Positions 8,701-19,116 of a DNA stretch of 64,000 nucleotides are shown here, in pieces. The position numbers were made by a program, and so were the translations under genes. How positions within the stretch are numbered: position 1 is the stretch's first letter; every line of letters starts with the position of its first letter. Below the pieces are notes generated by a model. The model was not told where the DNA came from and ran no database searches. It saw nothing but the letters and a program-made list of their open reading frames with translations. Source of the DNA: Stutzerimonas azotifigens (GTDB lineage: Bacteria; Pseudomonadota; Gammaproteobacteria; Pseudomonadales; Pseudomonadaceae); NCBI RefSeq assembly GCF_013522725.1, contig NZ_JAAMRF010000004.1, positions 186,001 through 250,000 on the forward strand, given 5' to 3'.

Positions 8701-9369
8701 ATGTCCGCTTTCGACCTGCTGATCAGCGATTGCGACGGCGTCATCGTCGACAGTGAAATCCTCAGCAAACGCGTTCTGTTCGAAGCCCTGTGCACCTATG
8801 TCCCGGCTGCCAAACTCGGCCCCCTGCTCGAAGACACCTTCGGCCTGACCGTGCCGGCCATCGTCAGGCTGGTGGAGCAGACCTTCGACCTGAGCATTCC
8901 CGAGACTTTCGACGAGGACGTCAGGCGAGAGAGCGAGGCCTATGTGGCCGAGGCCGTCGAACCGGTGCCCGGCGCCCGCGAGGCGCTGCTCGGCATCGAC
9001 ATGCGGTTGGCGGTGGCTTCCAACAGCCGCCGCCACAATGTCGAGTCCTCGCTGGCCCGGGCCGGCCTGACCGAACGAGTAGCGGGCAACATCTTCAGCG
9101 CCGATATGGTCGTCTCGCCCAAACCGGCGCCCGACGTCTACCTGCTGGCGGCCGAGCGCATGGGCGTGGCAGCGGCGCGTTGCCTGGTCATCGAGGACAG
9201 CCCCACCGGGGTCCGGGCCGCCCTCGGCGCCGGCATGCAGGTGATCGGCTTCACCGGCGCCAGCCACATACCGCCCGGGCACGCCAAGACGCTGCTCGAC
9301 CTCGGCGTCGTCGCCGTGATCGAGCATATGGACAAGCTTCAGGAAACCGTCGCGCGCCTGCGTGGCTAG
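8701..9369 (+). CDS. HAD-superfamily phosphatase, beta-phosphoglucomutase-like
   Basis: This 222-residue protein is a HAD subfamily IA hydrolase. Motif I is DCDGVIVDS, with the nucleophile Asp10 and Asp12. Motif II is VASNSRRH, motif III includes the lysine of SPKPAPDVY, and motif IV is VIEDSPTGVRAA. The helical cap sits between motifs I and II. Relatives include phosphoglycolate phosphatase and beta-phosphoglucomutase, and the substrate here is not determinable. A longer open frame exists upstream, but ATG 8701 has GGAG at seven bases and starts right at motif I. It converges with gbcA, and a strong GC hairpin separates the two stops. Confidence 0.85.
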   Translation: MSAFDLLISDCDGVIVDSEILSKRVLFEALCTYVPAAKLGPLLEDTFGLTVPAIVRLVEQTFDLSIPETFDEDVRRESEAYVAEAVEPVPGAREALLGIDMRLAVASNSRRHNVESSLARAGLTERVAGNIFSADMVVSPKPAPDVYLLAAERMGVAAARCLVIEDSPTGVRAALGAGMQVIGFTGASHIPPGHAKTLLDLGVVAVIEHMDKLQETVARLRG

Positions 9370-9372
9370 AAC

Positions 9373-9393
9373 GCGCGGCCGCTCGGGCCGCGC
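9373..9393. terminator. GC-rich hairpin between convergent genes
   Basis: This is a perfect 8-bp stem, GCGCGGCC / GGCCGCGC, with a five-base loop in the 30-base gap between the HAD gene and gbcA stops. There is no T-run on either side, so it may act as a processing or weak termination structure for both strands. Confidence 0.5.
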
Positions 9394-9399
9394 AACGCC

Positions 9400-10689
9400 T
9401 CACTCGTTGACCTGGCGCAGATAGGGCGCCGGCGCCGCCCCGAGGTTGTGCAGCATCCGTTCGCTGTACCAGTCGACGAAATTGACCACGCCGAACTCAT
9501 AGGTCTGCGAATAGGGCCCCGGCTGATAGGCACTCGAATTGATCCCCCGCTGGTTTTCCTCGGCCAGCCGCCGATCCTGATCGTTGGTCGCGTCCCACAC
9601 TTTGCGCAGGCGCTCCGGATCGTAGTCGACGCCCTCCACCGCATCCTTGTGCACCAGCCACTTGGTGGTCACCAGGGTTTGCTGCGCGCTAAGCGGCCAC
9701 ACGGTGAAGACGATGATGTGGTCGCCCATGCAGTGGTTCCAGGAATGCGGCAGGTGCAGGATGCGCATCGAGCCGAGATCCGGGTTCCTGATCCGCCCCA
9801 TCAATTTCTGACAGCCCTGCTTGCCGTCCAGGGTCATCGACACCGTGCCCTTGAGCAACGGCATGCGAACGATGCGGTTGCGCAGGCCAAAGCTTGCGTG
9901 CGCGAAGGGAATCTTCTCGGCGTCCCATTTCGCGGCAGACTCGGCGACATGGTCCTTGAAGGACTGGGTCGCACGCGGATCGTTGACATCGTCCCATTCG
10001 AGCAACGTGTTCAAGAGTTCGGGGTGCGAGCCGTTGCAGTGGTAGCACTCGCGGTTGTTCTCGAGCACCAGCTTCCAGTTAGCCTTTTCCAGCAAGGTGG
10101 TCTGCACGGCCACCTTGGCGTTTTCCATGTCGTAGGGCTCCATGTAATGGGCAAGGGTCGCGAGAAAATCGTCGATCGCCGGCGGGTTGTCGGCTAGCGA
10201 AATGAAGATGTAGCCCCCGGCCGTCTTGCACTGCACGGGCTTGAGGGAGTATTGGCTCATGTCGAAATCGGCCCCCATCTCGGTCCCGGCGAACAGCAGT
10301 CGGCCGTCCAGCTCGTAGGTCCACTGGTGATAGGGGCACACCAGCTTGGCAACCTTGCCCTTATCGCTGGTACACAGGCGCGAGCCGCGATGCCGGCAGA
10401 CGTTATGGAACGCATGCACCACGCCTTCGGCGCCGCGCACGACCATGATCGGGTTGTCGCCAATCTGCAGGGTGAGGAAGTTGCCCTTGCTCGGTATCTC
10501 GCAGGTCATCCCGGCGATCAGCCATTCCTTGTGGAAGATCTCCTGCATGTCGAGCTGGAACACACGCTCGTCACTGTAGAACGGCTGCTCCAGCGAAAAG
10601 GTGCGCTCGCGGGTCTGCAGCATCTGCGCGGCGGCCTTGCGTACGGGCTCCAGCGGATCGCCCAGGCTCAGGGTATAGGTGGCATCCAT
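9400..10689 (-). CDS. gbcA: Glycine betaine monooxygenase, oxygenase subunit GbcA
   Basis: This is the terminal oxygenase that demethylates glycine betaine to dimethylglycine plus formaldehyde, working with reductase GbcB. The protein has 429 residues. The Rieske [2Fe-2S] site is Cys98 and His100 (NVCRHRGS) with Cys118 and His121 (VCPYHQWTY). The mononuclear iron site includes His217 and His222 in NNRECYHCNGSHPELL. Length and motif order match GbcA of pseudomonads. AGAGGAG precedes the ATG. It is divergent from gbcB across 390 bases, as in P. aeruginosa, so both are probably activated together by GbdR. Function by homology is very secure given the surrounding pathway. Confidence 0.96.
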   Translation of the reverse strand: MDATYTLSLGDPLEPVRKAAAQMLQTRERTFSLEQPFYSDERVFQLDMQEIFHKEWLIAGMTCEIPSKGNFLTLQIGDNPIMVVRGAEGVVHAFHNVCRHRGSRLCTSDKGKVAKLVCPYHQWTYELDGRLLFAGTEMGADFDMSQYSLKPVQCKTAGGYIFISLADNPPAIDDFLATLAHYMEPYDMENAKVAVQTTLLEKANWKLVLENNRECYHCNGSHPELLNTLLEWDDVNDPRATQSFKDHVAESAAKWDAEKIPFAHASFGLRNRIVRMPLLKGTVSMTLDGKQGCQKLMGRIRNPDLGSMRILHLPHSWNHCMGDHIIVFTVWPLSAQQTLVTTKWLVHKDAVEGVDYDPERLRKVWDATNDQDRRLAEENQRGINSSAYQPGPYSQTYEFGVVNFVDWYSERMLHNLGAAPAPYLRQVNE

Positions 10690-11079
10690 CGTTGACTCCT
10701 CTGGCCGGGCGCGGCGGCGGCCGGCAATAACAGTGGCTGGTTATGCGACGCAAGGTGAGCCGTGCCCGCCAACCGGCGCGAACGCCGACCCGCGCCACCG
10801 ATGCGCGGGTCCGGGAGGGCTGTCGGACCATCGAAATCTGCTCTGTTCGGTTGCCGCGAGTGTGTGTCGCCACCGCATGTCGTCCTTATCCATGGGCGAC
10901 ATGGCCGCGCTCGTTTCCGACGCCCGCAGGCCCGCTGCCAGAGGCCGGTCGCGATAAGCATGCCGATGTCGCAAAGAGGCAAACGCAGGCCCTGGTCGTT
11001 ACGCACAATCCGCCGCATCCGGGACCAGGTTGCGGGGCGAGGCCGGGTCCGACGAGACAGACGCGAGCAAGAGGTGAGC
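10690..11079. promoter_or_regulatory. Divergent gbcA/gbcB control region with repeated TGTCGC words
   Basis: This 390-base divergent promoter region carries no supported gene. It contains an inverted pair TGTCGCC (10865-10871) and GGCGACA (10895-10901). Further along, two GTCGC words at 10948 and 10968 are exactly 20 bases apart in the same orientation, the spacing expected for an AraC-type dimer reading two helical turns. GbdR is known to activate these genes in P. aeruginosa. That these words are its half-sites is my inference from their recurrence in other promoters of the block. Confidence 0.45.
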
Positions 11080-12180
11080 ATGTCCAGCAACTTCCTCAAT
11101 CCGGTCAACACCCAGACCTGGACCAATGGCCGACACGTCGTGCGATGCGTCAAGGTCATCCAGGAAACCTGGGACGTGCGCACGTTCTGTTTCATGGCCG
11201 ACCAGCCAATTCTGTTCTTCTTCAAGCCCGGACAGTTCGTCACCCTGGAGCTGGAAATCGACGGCGAGTCGGTGATGCGCTCCTACACCATCTCCAGTGC
11301 ACCATCGGTGCCCTACAGTTTTTCACTGACCATCAAGCGCGTGCCCGGCGGGCGGGTATCCAACTGGCTGCACGACAATCTTTCCGAAGGCGACCAGGTG
11401 CCGGTGCACGGCCCGGTCGGGCTGTTCAACGCCATCGACTTCCCCGCCGACAAGGTGCTGTTCCTTTCAGGTGGCGTCGGCATCACCCCGGTGATGTCCA
11501 TGACCCGCTGGTTCTTCGATACCAATGCCAACGTCGACATGGTGTTCATCCACAGCGCCCGCTCACCGAAGGACGTCATCTACCACCGCGAGCTGGAGTT
11601 CATGGCCTCGCGGATCGTCAACTTCAGCCTGCACCTGATCTGCGAAAAGCAGAATTTGGGCGAGGCCTGGGCCGGCTATCGCGGCTACCTGAACCAGAAG
11701 ATGCTGGAGCTGATGGCGCCTGATTATCTGGAGCGGGAAATCTTCTGCTGCGGACCGACACCCTACATGGTGGCGGTCAAGCAGCTACTGCAGGCCAACG
11801 GCTTCGACATGCGCCGCTACCATGAAGAGTCCTTCGGCGCGACGCCGCCGGAGGTACGCGAAGACGTCAAGGAGCTCGCCGAGCAGGCCGCCGATGCGCC
11901 GCAAGTCCCCGCCGCCGACCTCAACCAGGTCGAATTCCTGGCGACCGGCAAGAGCATCCGCATCGGGCCGAACGAAACCGTGCACGCCGCCGCCGCCCAG
12001 CTCGGCCTGCACATCCCCAAGGCATGCGGGATGGGTATCTGCGGAACCTGCAAGGTGATGAAGCGCTCCGGCGAAGTGGAGATGGAGCACAACGGCGGGA
12101 TCACCGACGAGGACATCGCCGAGGGCTACATCCTCTCTTGCTGCAGCGTGCCCAAGGGCGATGTCACCATCGATTTCTGA
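11080..12180 (+). CDS. gbcB: Glycine betaine monooxygenase, reductase subunit GbcB
   Basis: This 366-residue electron-transfer partner of GbcA passes electrons from NADH via FAD and [2Fe-2S] to the Rieske oxygenase. The FAD-binding domain includes RSYTISSAP, the NAD-binding part SGGVGITPVMSM and FCCGPTPYM. A plant-type ferredoxin domain at the C-terminus has cysteines 316, 321 and 324 (ACGMGICGTC) and Cys354 (LSCCS). The frame is open ~100 residues further upstream, but ATG 11080 is preceded by GAGGTGAG and matches the normal N-terminus. It is divergent from gbcA and followed by a small secreted-protein gene and glyA. Confidence 0.95.
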   Translation: MSSNFLNPVNTQTWTNGRHVVRCVKVIQETWDVRTFCFMADQPILFFFKPGQFVTLELEIDGESVMRSYTISSAPSVPYSFSLTIKRVPGGRVSNWLHDNLSEGDQVPVHGPVGLFNAIDFPADKVLFLSGGVGITPVMSMTRWFFDTNANVDMVFIHSARSPKDVIYHRELEFMASRIVNFSLHLICEKQNLGEAWAGYRGYLNQKMLELMAPDYLEREIFCCGPTPYMVAVKQLLQANGFDMRRYHEESFGATPPEVREDVKELAEQAADAPQVPAADLNQVEFLATGKSIRIGPNETVHAAAAQLGLHIPKACGMGICGTCKVMKRSGEVEMEHNGGITDEDIAEGYILSCCSVPKGDVTIDF

Positions 12181-12278
12181 ATGGCCGGCTACGAAACATA
12201 AAGAAAAGCGCGGGATGAAACGATTGTCTGCCATCGGTGCTCGAATCCTATGAGTCAACCAATCGATGGAGACTACAT

Positions 12279-12542
12279 ATGAATGCGAAGACCCTTACCG
12301 CTTTGACCTTTGCCGGCCTGTTCGGCCTGTTCTCCAGCGCCCATGCCGCAGGCACCAGCGACAACCCATCCGGCGCCGGCCCGACCAGCTCGGCCACTGA
12401 GCAGGAAGGCGGCAACACCACCGGCCTGGGCACGCCTGACGCGTCCACTTCCGGCCGCGGCGCGGGCGTCGAAACCGGCTCGGATCTGGGCCCGGACGAT
12501 GCCGACCAGGCTGGCAGCAGCACCGGCACCAACCAGAACTGA
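12279..12542 (+). CDS. Small secreted Gly/Ser/Thr-rich protein
   Basis: This 87-residue protein has a clear signal peptide: positively charged MNAK, then a hydrophobic core, then cleavage at AHA-A near residue 23. The mature part is low-complexity, rich in Gly, Ser, Thr and Asp, and contains no cysteine or known domain. GGAG precedes ATG 12279; the frame opens at 12237 but has no signal there. A strong intrinsic terminator follows 20 bases after the stop, so this is a complete short transcription unit between gbcB and glyA. Nothing links it to betaine catabolism except position. Confidence 0.65.
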   Translation: MNAKTLTALTFAGLFGLFSSAHAAGTSDNPSGAGPTSSATEQEGGNTTGLGTPDASTSGRGAGVETGSDLGPDDADQAGSSTGTNQN

Positions 12543-12562
12543 TTCACACCGATCGGTTCCAC

Positions 12563-12589
12563 AGGGACGGCCAAGGCCGTCCCTTTTTT
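12563..12589 (+). terminator. Intrinsic terminator
   Basis: A stem of GGGACGG / CCGTCCC, extendable to nine pairs, encloses CCAAGG and is followed by TTTTTT. It ends the unit containing the small secreted protein, and possibly gbcB transcripts. Confidence 0.9.
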
Positions 12590-12900
12590 GTGTCCGGCGT
12601 CGGCCGGGCGATCTGGCACTTCTGAGCCGAATCCGGGAATCGCATCACCTGCCATGCCCGACGGCGCGGACGTAAAAAGCTTCGCGGTCGAGACCAGGCG
12701 TCCCCGACCGTGCATGGCCCCACCACCGCCCCCTCGATCATCCACCCTGAGCGCAGCCTGCCTCTGCGCGACACCGGCATGTCGCAAACGCGTTATGCCG
12801 TGGCGTAGACAGGCATCCGAAGCGCCCGACCCCGCCCTACCATCGCAAACAAAGCGGGGCCCTGCCTCGCATCGGATGGCGCGCCACGGGGAGATCCGCG
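12590..12900. promoter_or_regulatory. glyA-sox upstream region with repeat and GCGACA/TGTCGC palindrome
   Basis: No gene is supported in these 311 bases. They contain a 30-base repeat unit (12681-12710) that recurs at 35970-35999 with two mismatches. They also contain an inverted pair GCGACA (12768-12773) and TGTCGC (12780-12785) about 115 bases before glyA, similar to words in the gbcA/gbcB region. This is probably where GbdR-dependent transcription of glyA-soxBDAG-purU-fdhA begins; the exact start is not visible. Confidence 0.4.
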
Positions 12901-14140
<1,240 letters not shown>

Positions 14141-14154
<14 letters not shown>

Positions 14155-14320
14155 TTCGTAAGGCCGAAGGCGATTTTCTTCCACCGCGTATCGGTGGATC
14201 GGTGAGGCGTGATCCATCCGACGAGCCTCCCCGGTGTATCGGTGATTCGTAGGGTGGAAGGCGCTTTTTCCTTCCACCGCAGTACCGGTGGTTCGGTGAA
14301 GCGCGATCCACCCCACGGTT
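14141..14320. repeat. Tandem pair of GTAGGGTGGAT-family palindromic repeats
   Basis: There are two ~90-base copies, 14141-14231 and 14232-14320. Each starts with the same 20 bases, including the glyA stop region. Each contains a GGTGGATCGG or GGTGGTTCGG segment and an inverted GATCCA(C/T)CC segment. The second copy carries GTAGGGTGGAAGG against CCTTCCACC, a strong hairpin. The first copy overlaps the end of glyA. The pair separates glyA from soxB. Confidence 0.75.
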
Positions 14321-14347
14321 GCACGACCGCGATTTTCAGGAGCTCCT

Positions 14348-15598
14348 ATGCAACGTTACTCCGGCTTTGGCCTGTTCAAGCACTCGCTCAGCCACCACGA
14401 GAACTGGCAGCGCATGTGGCGCAACCCGACGCCCAAGCCGGTGTACGACGTGGTCATCGTCGGCGGCGGCGGCCACGGGTTGGCCACTGCCTACTACCTG
14501 GCTAAAACGTTCGGCGTGAAGAACGTCGCCGTGGTGGAAAAGGGCTGGCTCGGCGGTGGCAACACCGCGCGTAACACCACCATCGTGCGTTCCAACTACC
14601 TCTGGGACGAGTCGGCGCATCTCTACGAACACGCCATGAAACTCTGGGAAGGGCTGTCCCGGGACCTCAACTACAACGTCATGTACTCGCCGCGCGGGGT
14701 CTACAACCTCTGCCACACGCTGCAGGACATGCGCGACGCCGAGCGCCGGGTCAGCGCCAACCGCCTCAACGGCATCGACGGCGAGCTGCTCGATGCCGCG
14801 CAGGTCGCCGCCGAGATTCCCTACCTCGATTGCAGCAAAGGCACCCGCTACCCGGTGATGGGCGCGACCATCCAGCGCCGCGGCGGCGTCGCCCGGCACG
14901 ACGCGGTGGCCTGGGGCTACGCCCGCGCAGCGGATGCCGCGGGCGTTGACCTGTTGCAGCAGACCGAGGTGACCGGCTTTCGCAAGGAGAACGGCGCGGT
15001 GATCGGCGTGGAGACCAACCGCGGCTTCATCGGCGCCCGCCGGGTCGGGGTGGTCACCGCCGGCAATTCCGGGCATATGGCGCGCCTGGCCGGCTTTCGC
15101 CTGCCCATCGAATCGCACCCGCTGCAGGCGCTGGTTTCCGAGCCGCTCAAGCCCATCATCGACAGCGTGATCATGTCCAACGCCGTGCACGGCTACATCA
15201 GTCAGTCGGACAAGGGCGACCTGGTCATCGGCGCCGGCATCGATGGTTACGTCGGCTACGGCCAGCGCGGCTCCTACCCGACCATCGAGCACACCCTGCA
15301 GGCCATCGTCGAGATGTTCCCGATCCTCTCGCGGGTACGCATGAACCGCCAGTGGGGCGGCATCGTCGACACCACACCCGACGCCTGCCCGATCATTTCC
15401 CGGACCCCGGTGCAGAACCTGTTCTTCAACTGCGGCTGGGGCACCGGTGGTTTCAAGGCCACCCCCGGTTCAGGCCACGTGTTTGCCGCGAGCCTGGCCA
15501 CCGGTCAGATGCACGCCCTGGCCGCGCCCTTCTCCATCGACCGTTTCTACAGCGGCGCGCTGATCGACGAACACGGCGCGGCAGCGGTCGCGCATTGA
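14348..15598 (+). CDS. soxB: Sarcosine oxidase subunit beta
   Basis: This is the flavin-bearing catalytic subunit of heterotetrameric sarcosine oxidase, which oxidises sarcosine to glycine. It has 416 residues. The FAD dinucleotide motif [18 protein letters not shown] spans about residues 35-52. His184 in GGVARHDAV lies in the segment that carries the covalently bound FMN in characterised enzymes; that correspondence is inferred. The C-terminal [16 protein letters not shown] completes the FAD site. CAGGAG precedes the ATG. It is followed after 39 bases by soxD, and the order soxB-D-A-G is canonical. Confidence 0.96.
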   Translation: MQRYSGFGLFKHSLSHHENWQRMWRNPTPKPVYDVVIVGGGGHGLATAYYLAKTFGVKNVAVVEKGWLGGGNTARNTTIVRSNYLWDESAHLYEHAMKLWEGLSRDLNYNVMYSPRGVYNLCHTLQDMRDAERRVSANRLNGIDGELLDAAQVAAEIPYLDCSKGTRYPVMGATIQRRGGVARHDAVAWGYARAADAAGVDLLQQTEVTGFRKENGAVIGVETNRGFIGARRVGVVTAGNSGHMARLAGFRLPIESHPLQALVSEPLKPIIDSVIMSNAVHGYISQSDKGDLVIGAGIDGYVGYGQRGSYPTIEHTLQAIVEMFPILSRVRMNRQWGGIVDTTPDACPIISRTPVQNLFFNCGWGTGGFKATPGSGHVFAASLATGQMHALAAPFSIDRFYSGALIDEHGAAAVAH

Positions 15599-15637
15599 CG
15601 TTTCACGCCCTTTCCCAAGGGTTCAGGAGGCTCCACC

Positions 15638-15967
15638 ATGCTGCATATCTTCTGCCCCCACTGCGGGGAGCTGCGCGGCGAAGAAGAATTCGCGCCCGCT
15701 GGCCAGGCCCATATTCCGCGCCCGCTGGACCCGGCCGCCTGCACCGACGAAGAGTGGGGCGACTACCTGTTCTTTCGCGATAACCCGCGCGGGCTGCACC
15801 ACGAACTGTGGCTGCACGCGGCGGGCTGCCGCAAATACTTCAACGCCACCCGCCACACCATCAGCTACGAGATTCTCGAGACCTACAAGATCGGCGAGAA
15901 GCCCGACGTAACCGCTGAAGCCCAGGCGAGCGAGAAGAAGCCGCTGGCACAAGGAGCGACCGCATGA
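15638..15967 (+). CDS. soxD: Sarcosine oxidase subunit delta
   Basis: This small structural subunit of the heterotetrameric sarcosine oxidase has 109 residues. It shows the zinc-binding start CPHCGE (Cys6, Cys9), a later conserved histidine and Cys64 (HAAGCRKYF), and the family signature RDNPRGLHHELWLH. The C-terminal ~15 residues, rich in Ala, Lys and Glu, are likely disordered. Its stop overlaps the soxA start (ATGA), which points to translational coupling and stoichiometric production. Confidence 0.95.
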   Translation: MLHIFCPHCGELRGEEEFAPAGQAHIPRPLDPAACTDEEWGDYLFFRDNPRGLHHELWLHAAGCRKYFNATRHTISYEILETYKIGEKPDVTAEAQASEKKPLAQGATA

Positions 15968-18900
15968 GCCAGAAGAATCGCCTGCCCCGCGGCGGCCGCA
16001 TCGACCGCACCCGCCCGCTCGACTTCACCTTCAACGGCCAGCGCTACCAGGGCTGTGACGGCGACTCTCTGGCGTCCGCGCTGCTCGCCAACGGCGTCGA
16101 CATCATCGGCCGCAGCTTCAAGTACTCGCGCCCGCGCGGCATCGTCGCCGCCGGCGCCGAAGAGCCCAACGCCGTGCTGCAGATCGGCGCGAGCGAAGCG
16201 ACCCAGATCCCCAACGTGCGCGCCACCCAGCAGGCGCTCTACGACGGTCTTGTTGCCAGCAGCACCAACGGCTGGCCGAGCGTCGACACCGACCTGATGG
16301 GCATTCTCGGCAGGGTCGGCGGCAAGCTGATGCCGGCTGGCTTCTACTACAAGACTTTCATGTACCCCTCCTCCCTGTGGATGACCTACGAGAAGTACAT
16401 CCGCAAGGCCGCCGGGCTCGGACGCGCGCCGCTGGAGAACGATCCGGACATTTACGACCACATGAACCTGCACTGTGACGTGCTGGTAGTCGGCGCCGGC
16501 CCTGCCGGGCTTGCCGCCGCGCTGGCGGCCGGGCGCAGCGGCGCGCGGGTGATCCTCGCCGACGAGGGGGAAGCGTTCGGCGGCAGCCTGCTCGACACCC
16601 GCGAAACCCTCGATGGCAAGCGCGCCACGGATTGGGTCGATCAGGTCCTGGCAGAGCTGCAAAGCCTGCCGGAAGTGACCCTGCTGCCCCGCGCCACGGT
16701 CAACGGCTACCACGACCACAACTTCCTCACCATTCACCAGCGCCTGGCCGACCACCTGGGCGAAACCGCACCGCGCGGCGCCTTCGCGCAGCAGCTGCCG
16801 CGCCAGCGCATGCACCGCGTCCGCGCCGGCCGCGTGGTCCTGGCCACCGGCGCCCACGAACGCCCGCTGGTGTATGGCAACAACGACGTGCCCGGCAACA
16901 TGCTGGCCGGCGCCGTGACCACCTACCTGCGACGCTACGCGGTCGCACCGGGCAAGAAGCTGGTGCTGGCCACCAACAACGACTACGCCTACCGCACCGC
17001 GCTCGACTGGCTCGACGCCGGCCTGCAGGTGGTCGCGGTCGCCGATGTGCGCCACAACCCGCGCGGCAGCTGGGTCGAGGATGCCCGCGCGCGAGGCGTG
17101 CGGGTACTTACCGGCTGTTCGGTGATCGACGTACGCGGTAGCAAGCGGGTCGAGGCGGCGCGGGTCGCCGCCATCGACGCCGTGGCGATGAAGGTCACCA
17201 GCCCTGGCGAATGGCTCGAGTGCGATCTGGTCGCCAGCTCCGGCGGCTACAGCCCGGTGGTACACCTGGCGTCCCATCTGGGCGGCCGGCCGGCCTGGCG
17301 CGAGGACCTGCTCGCCTTCGTGCCCGGCGAGGGCTTCCAGAAACGCCTCTGCGCCGGCGCGGTGAACGGCGTATTCAACCTTGGCGATGCGCTGGCTGAC
17401 GGCTTCGAAGCCGGCGCCACGGCGGCCGCGCAGATCGGCTTCAAACACGGCGCCAGCGAGCTGCCCCGCACCGAGAAGCGGGTCGAGGAGCCGTCCTTTC
17501 CCCTGTTCCAGGTGCCGCACGAAAAGCCCACCGCTCGCGCGCCCAAGCAGTTCGTCGACCTGCAGAACGACGTCACCGCTGCCGGCATCGAGCAGGCGAC
17601 GCGCGAGGGCTTCGAATCGGTCGAGCACGTCAAGCGCTACACCGCACTCGGCTTCGGCACCGACCAGGGCAAGCTGGGCAACATCAACGGCCTGGCCATC
17701 GCCGCCCGCTCGCTGGGCATCGGCATCGCCGAGATGGGCACCACCATGTTCCGTCCCAACTACACGCCGGTGACCTTTGGCGCGGTGGCGGGCCGGCATT
17801 GTGACGGGCTGTTCGAACCGGCGCGCTACACCGCGATGCAGGCCTGGCATCTGCGCAACGGCGCCGAGTTCGAGGACGTCGGGCAGTGGAAGCGGCCCTG
17901 GTACTTCCCGCGCCCTGGCGAGGACATCCACGCCGCCGTGGCCCGCGAATGCCGCGCGGTGAGAAGCGGCGTGGGCATCCTCGATGCCTCGACCCTGGGC
18001 AAGATCGACATCCAGGGGCCCGACGCGCGGGAATTCCTCAACCGCATCTACACCAATGCCTGGACCAAGCTCGATGTCGGCAAGGCGCGCTACGGCCTGA
18101 TGTGCAAGGAAGACGGCATGGTCTTCGACGACGGCGTGACCGCCTGCCTGGCCGACAACCATTTTCTGATGACCACCACCACCGGCGGCGCTGCCCGCGT
18201 GCTGCAGTGGCTGGAGCTGTACCACCAAACCGAATGGCCGGAGCTCAAGGTCTACTTCACCTCGGTCACCGACCACTGGGCGACCATGACCCTCTCCGGC
18301 CCCCGGAGCCGCGAGCTGCTGTCCCAGGTGACCGACATCGACCTGGACCGGGACGCCTTCCCCTTCATGAGCTGGAAGGAAGGGCTGGTCGGTGGCGTGC
18401 CGGCGCGGGTGTTCCGCATCTCCTTCACCGGCGAGCTCTCCTACGAAGTGAACGTCCAGGCCGACTATGCGCTGGGCGTCTGGGAACAGCTCATCGAGGC
18501 CGGCAAGCCTTATGACCTGACGCCCTACGGCACCGAGACCATGCACGTGCTGCGCGCCGAGAAGGGTTTCATCATCGTCGGCCAGGACACCGATGCTTCG
18601 GTCACCCCCGATGACCTCAACATGGGCTGGGCGGTCGGGCGCAACAAGCCCTTCTCCTGGATCGGCTGGCGCGGCATGAACCGCGCCGACACCCTGCGCG
18701 AAGACCGCAAGCAGTTGGTCGGCCTCAAGCCGGTAGACCCGCAGAAAGTACTGCCCGAAGGCGCGCAATTGGTGTTCGACCCGGAGCAGAGCATCCCGAT
18801 GACCATGGTCGGCCACGTCACCTCCAGCTACATGAGCGCGACGCTCGGCCACAGCTTCGCCATGGGCGTGGTCAAGGGCGGCCTCAAGCGCATGGGCGAG

Positions 18901-18996
18901 CGGGTTTTCGCCCCGCTGGTCGATGGCAGCGTAATCGAGGCCGAAATCGTCTCGTCCGTTTTCTACGACCCGAAGGGAGAGCGGCAGAACGTTTGA
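15964..18996 (+). CDS. soxA: Sarcosine oxidase subunit alpha
   Basis: This is the large subunit of sarcosine oxidase, 1010 residues (family about 965-1010). The N-terminal ~100 residues form a ferredoxin-like domain (YQGCDGDSLASALLANGV) without cluster cysteines. An NAD(P)-binding Rossmann domain begins at DVLVVGAGPAGLAAALAA (about residue 173). The C-terminal half is a folate-binding aminomethyltransferase-like domain that takes the methyl carbon as methylene-tetrahydrofolate, which GlyA then uses. It overlaps soxD by four bases. Unusually, soxG starts 120 bases further on rather than immediately after. Confidence 0.96.
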   Translation: MSQKNRLPRGGRIDRTRPLDFTFNGQRYQGCDGDSLASALLANGVDIIGRSFKYSRPRGIVAAGAEEPNAVLQIGASEATQIPNVRATQQALYDGLVASSTNGWPSVDTDLMGILGRVGGKLMPAGFYYKTFMYPSSLWMTYEKYIRKAAGLGRAPLENDPDIYDHMNLHCDVLVVGAGPAGLAAALAAGRSGARVILADEGEAFGGSLLDTRETLDGKRATDWVDQVLAELQSLPEVTLLPRATVNGYHDHNFLTIHQRLADHLGETAPRGAFAQQLPRQRMHRVRAGRVVLATGAHERPLVYGNNDVPGNMLAGAVTTYLRRYAVAPGKKLVLATNNDYAYRTALDWLDAGLQVVAVADVRHNPRGSWVEDARARGVRVLTGCSVIDVRGSKRVEAARVAAIDAVAMKVTSPGEWLECDLVASSGGYSPVVHLASHLGGRPAWREDLLAFVPGEGFQKRLCAGAVNGVFNLGDALADGFEAGATAAAQIGFKHGASELPRTEKRVEEPSFPLFQVPHEKPTARAPKQFVDLQNDVTAAGIEQATREGFESVEHVKRYTALGFGTDQGKLGNINGLAIAARSLGIGIAEMGTTMFRPNYTPVTFGAVAGRHCDGLFEPARYTAMQAWHLRNGAEFEDVGQWKRPWYFPRPGEDIHAAVARECRAVRSGVGILDASTLGKIDIQGPDAREFLNRIYTNAWTKLDVGKARYGLMCKEDGMVFDDGVTACLADNHFLMTTTTGGAARVLQWLELYHQTEWPELKVYFTSVTDHWATMTLSGPRSRELLSQVTDIDLDRDAFPFMSWKEGLVGGVPARVFRISFTGELSYEVNVQADYALGVWEQLIEAGKPYDLTPYGTETMHVLRAEKGFIIVGQDTDASVTPDDLNMGWAVGRNKPFSWIGWRGMNRADTLREDRKQLVGLKPVDPQKVLPEGAQLVFDPEQSIPMTMVGHVTSSYMSATLGHSFAMGVVKGGLKRMGERVFAPLVDGSVIEAEIVSSVFYDPKGERQNV

Positions 18997-19116
18997 GAAG
19001 TGCCGAACCGGCGTTGCGGCCTTCACGTACGCCCCTCGCCTCGCCTCCTTGGGATAACGGGGGGCGAAGCCAGACCAGACATTCCAACGGCACCCCGTTG
19101 TGCCAACAGGTGAACC

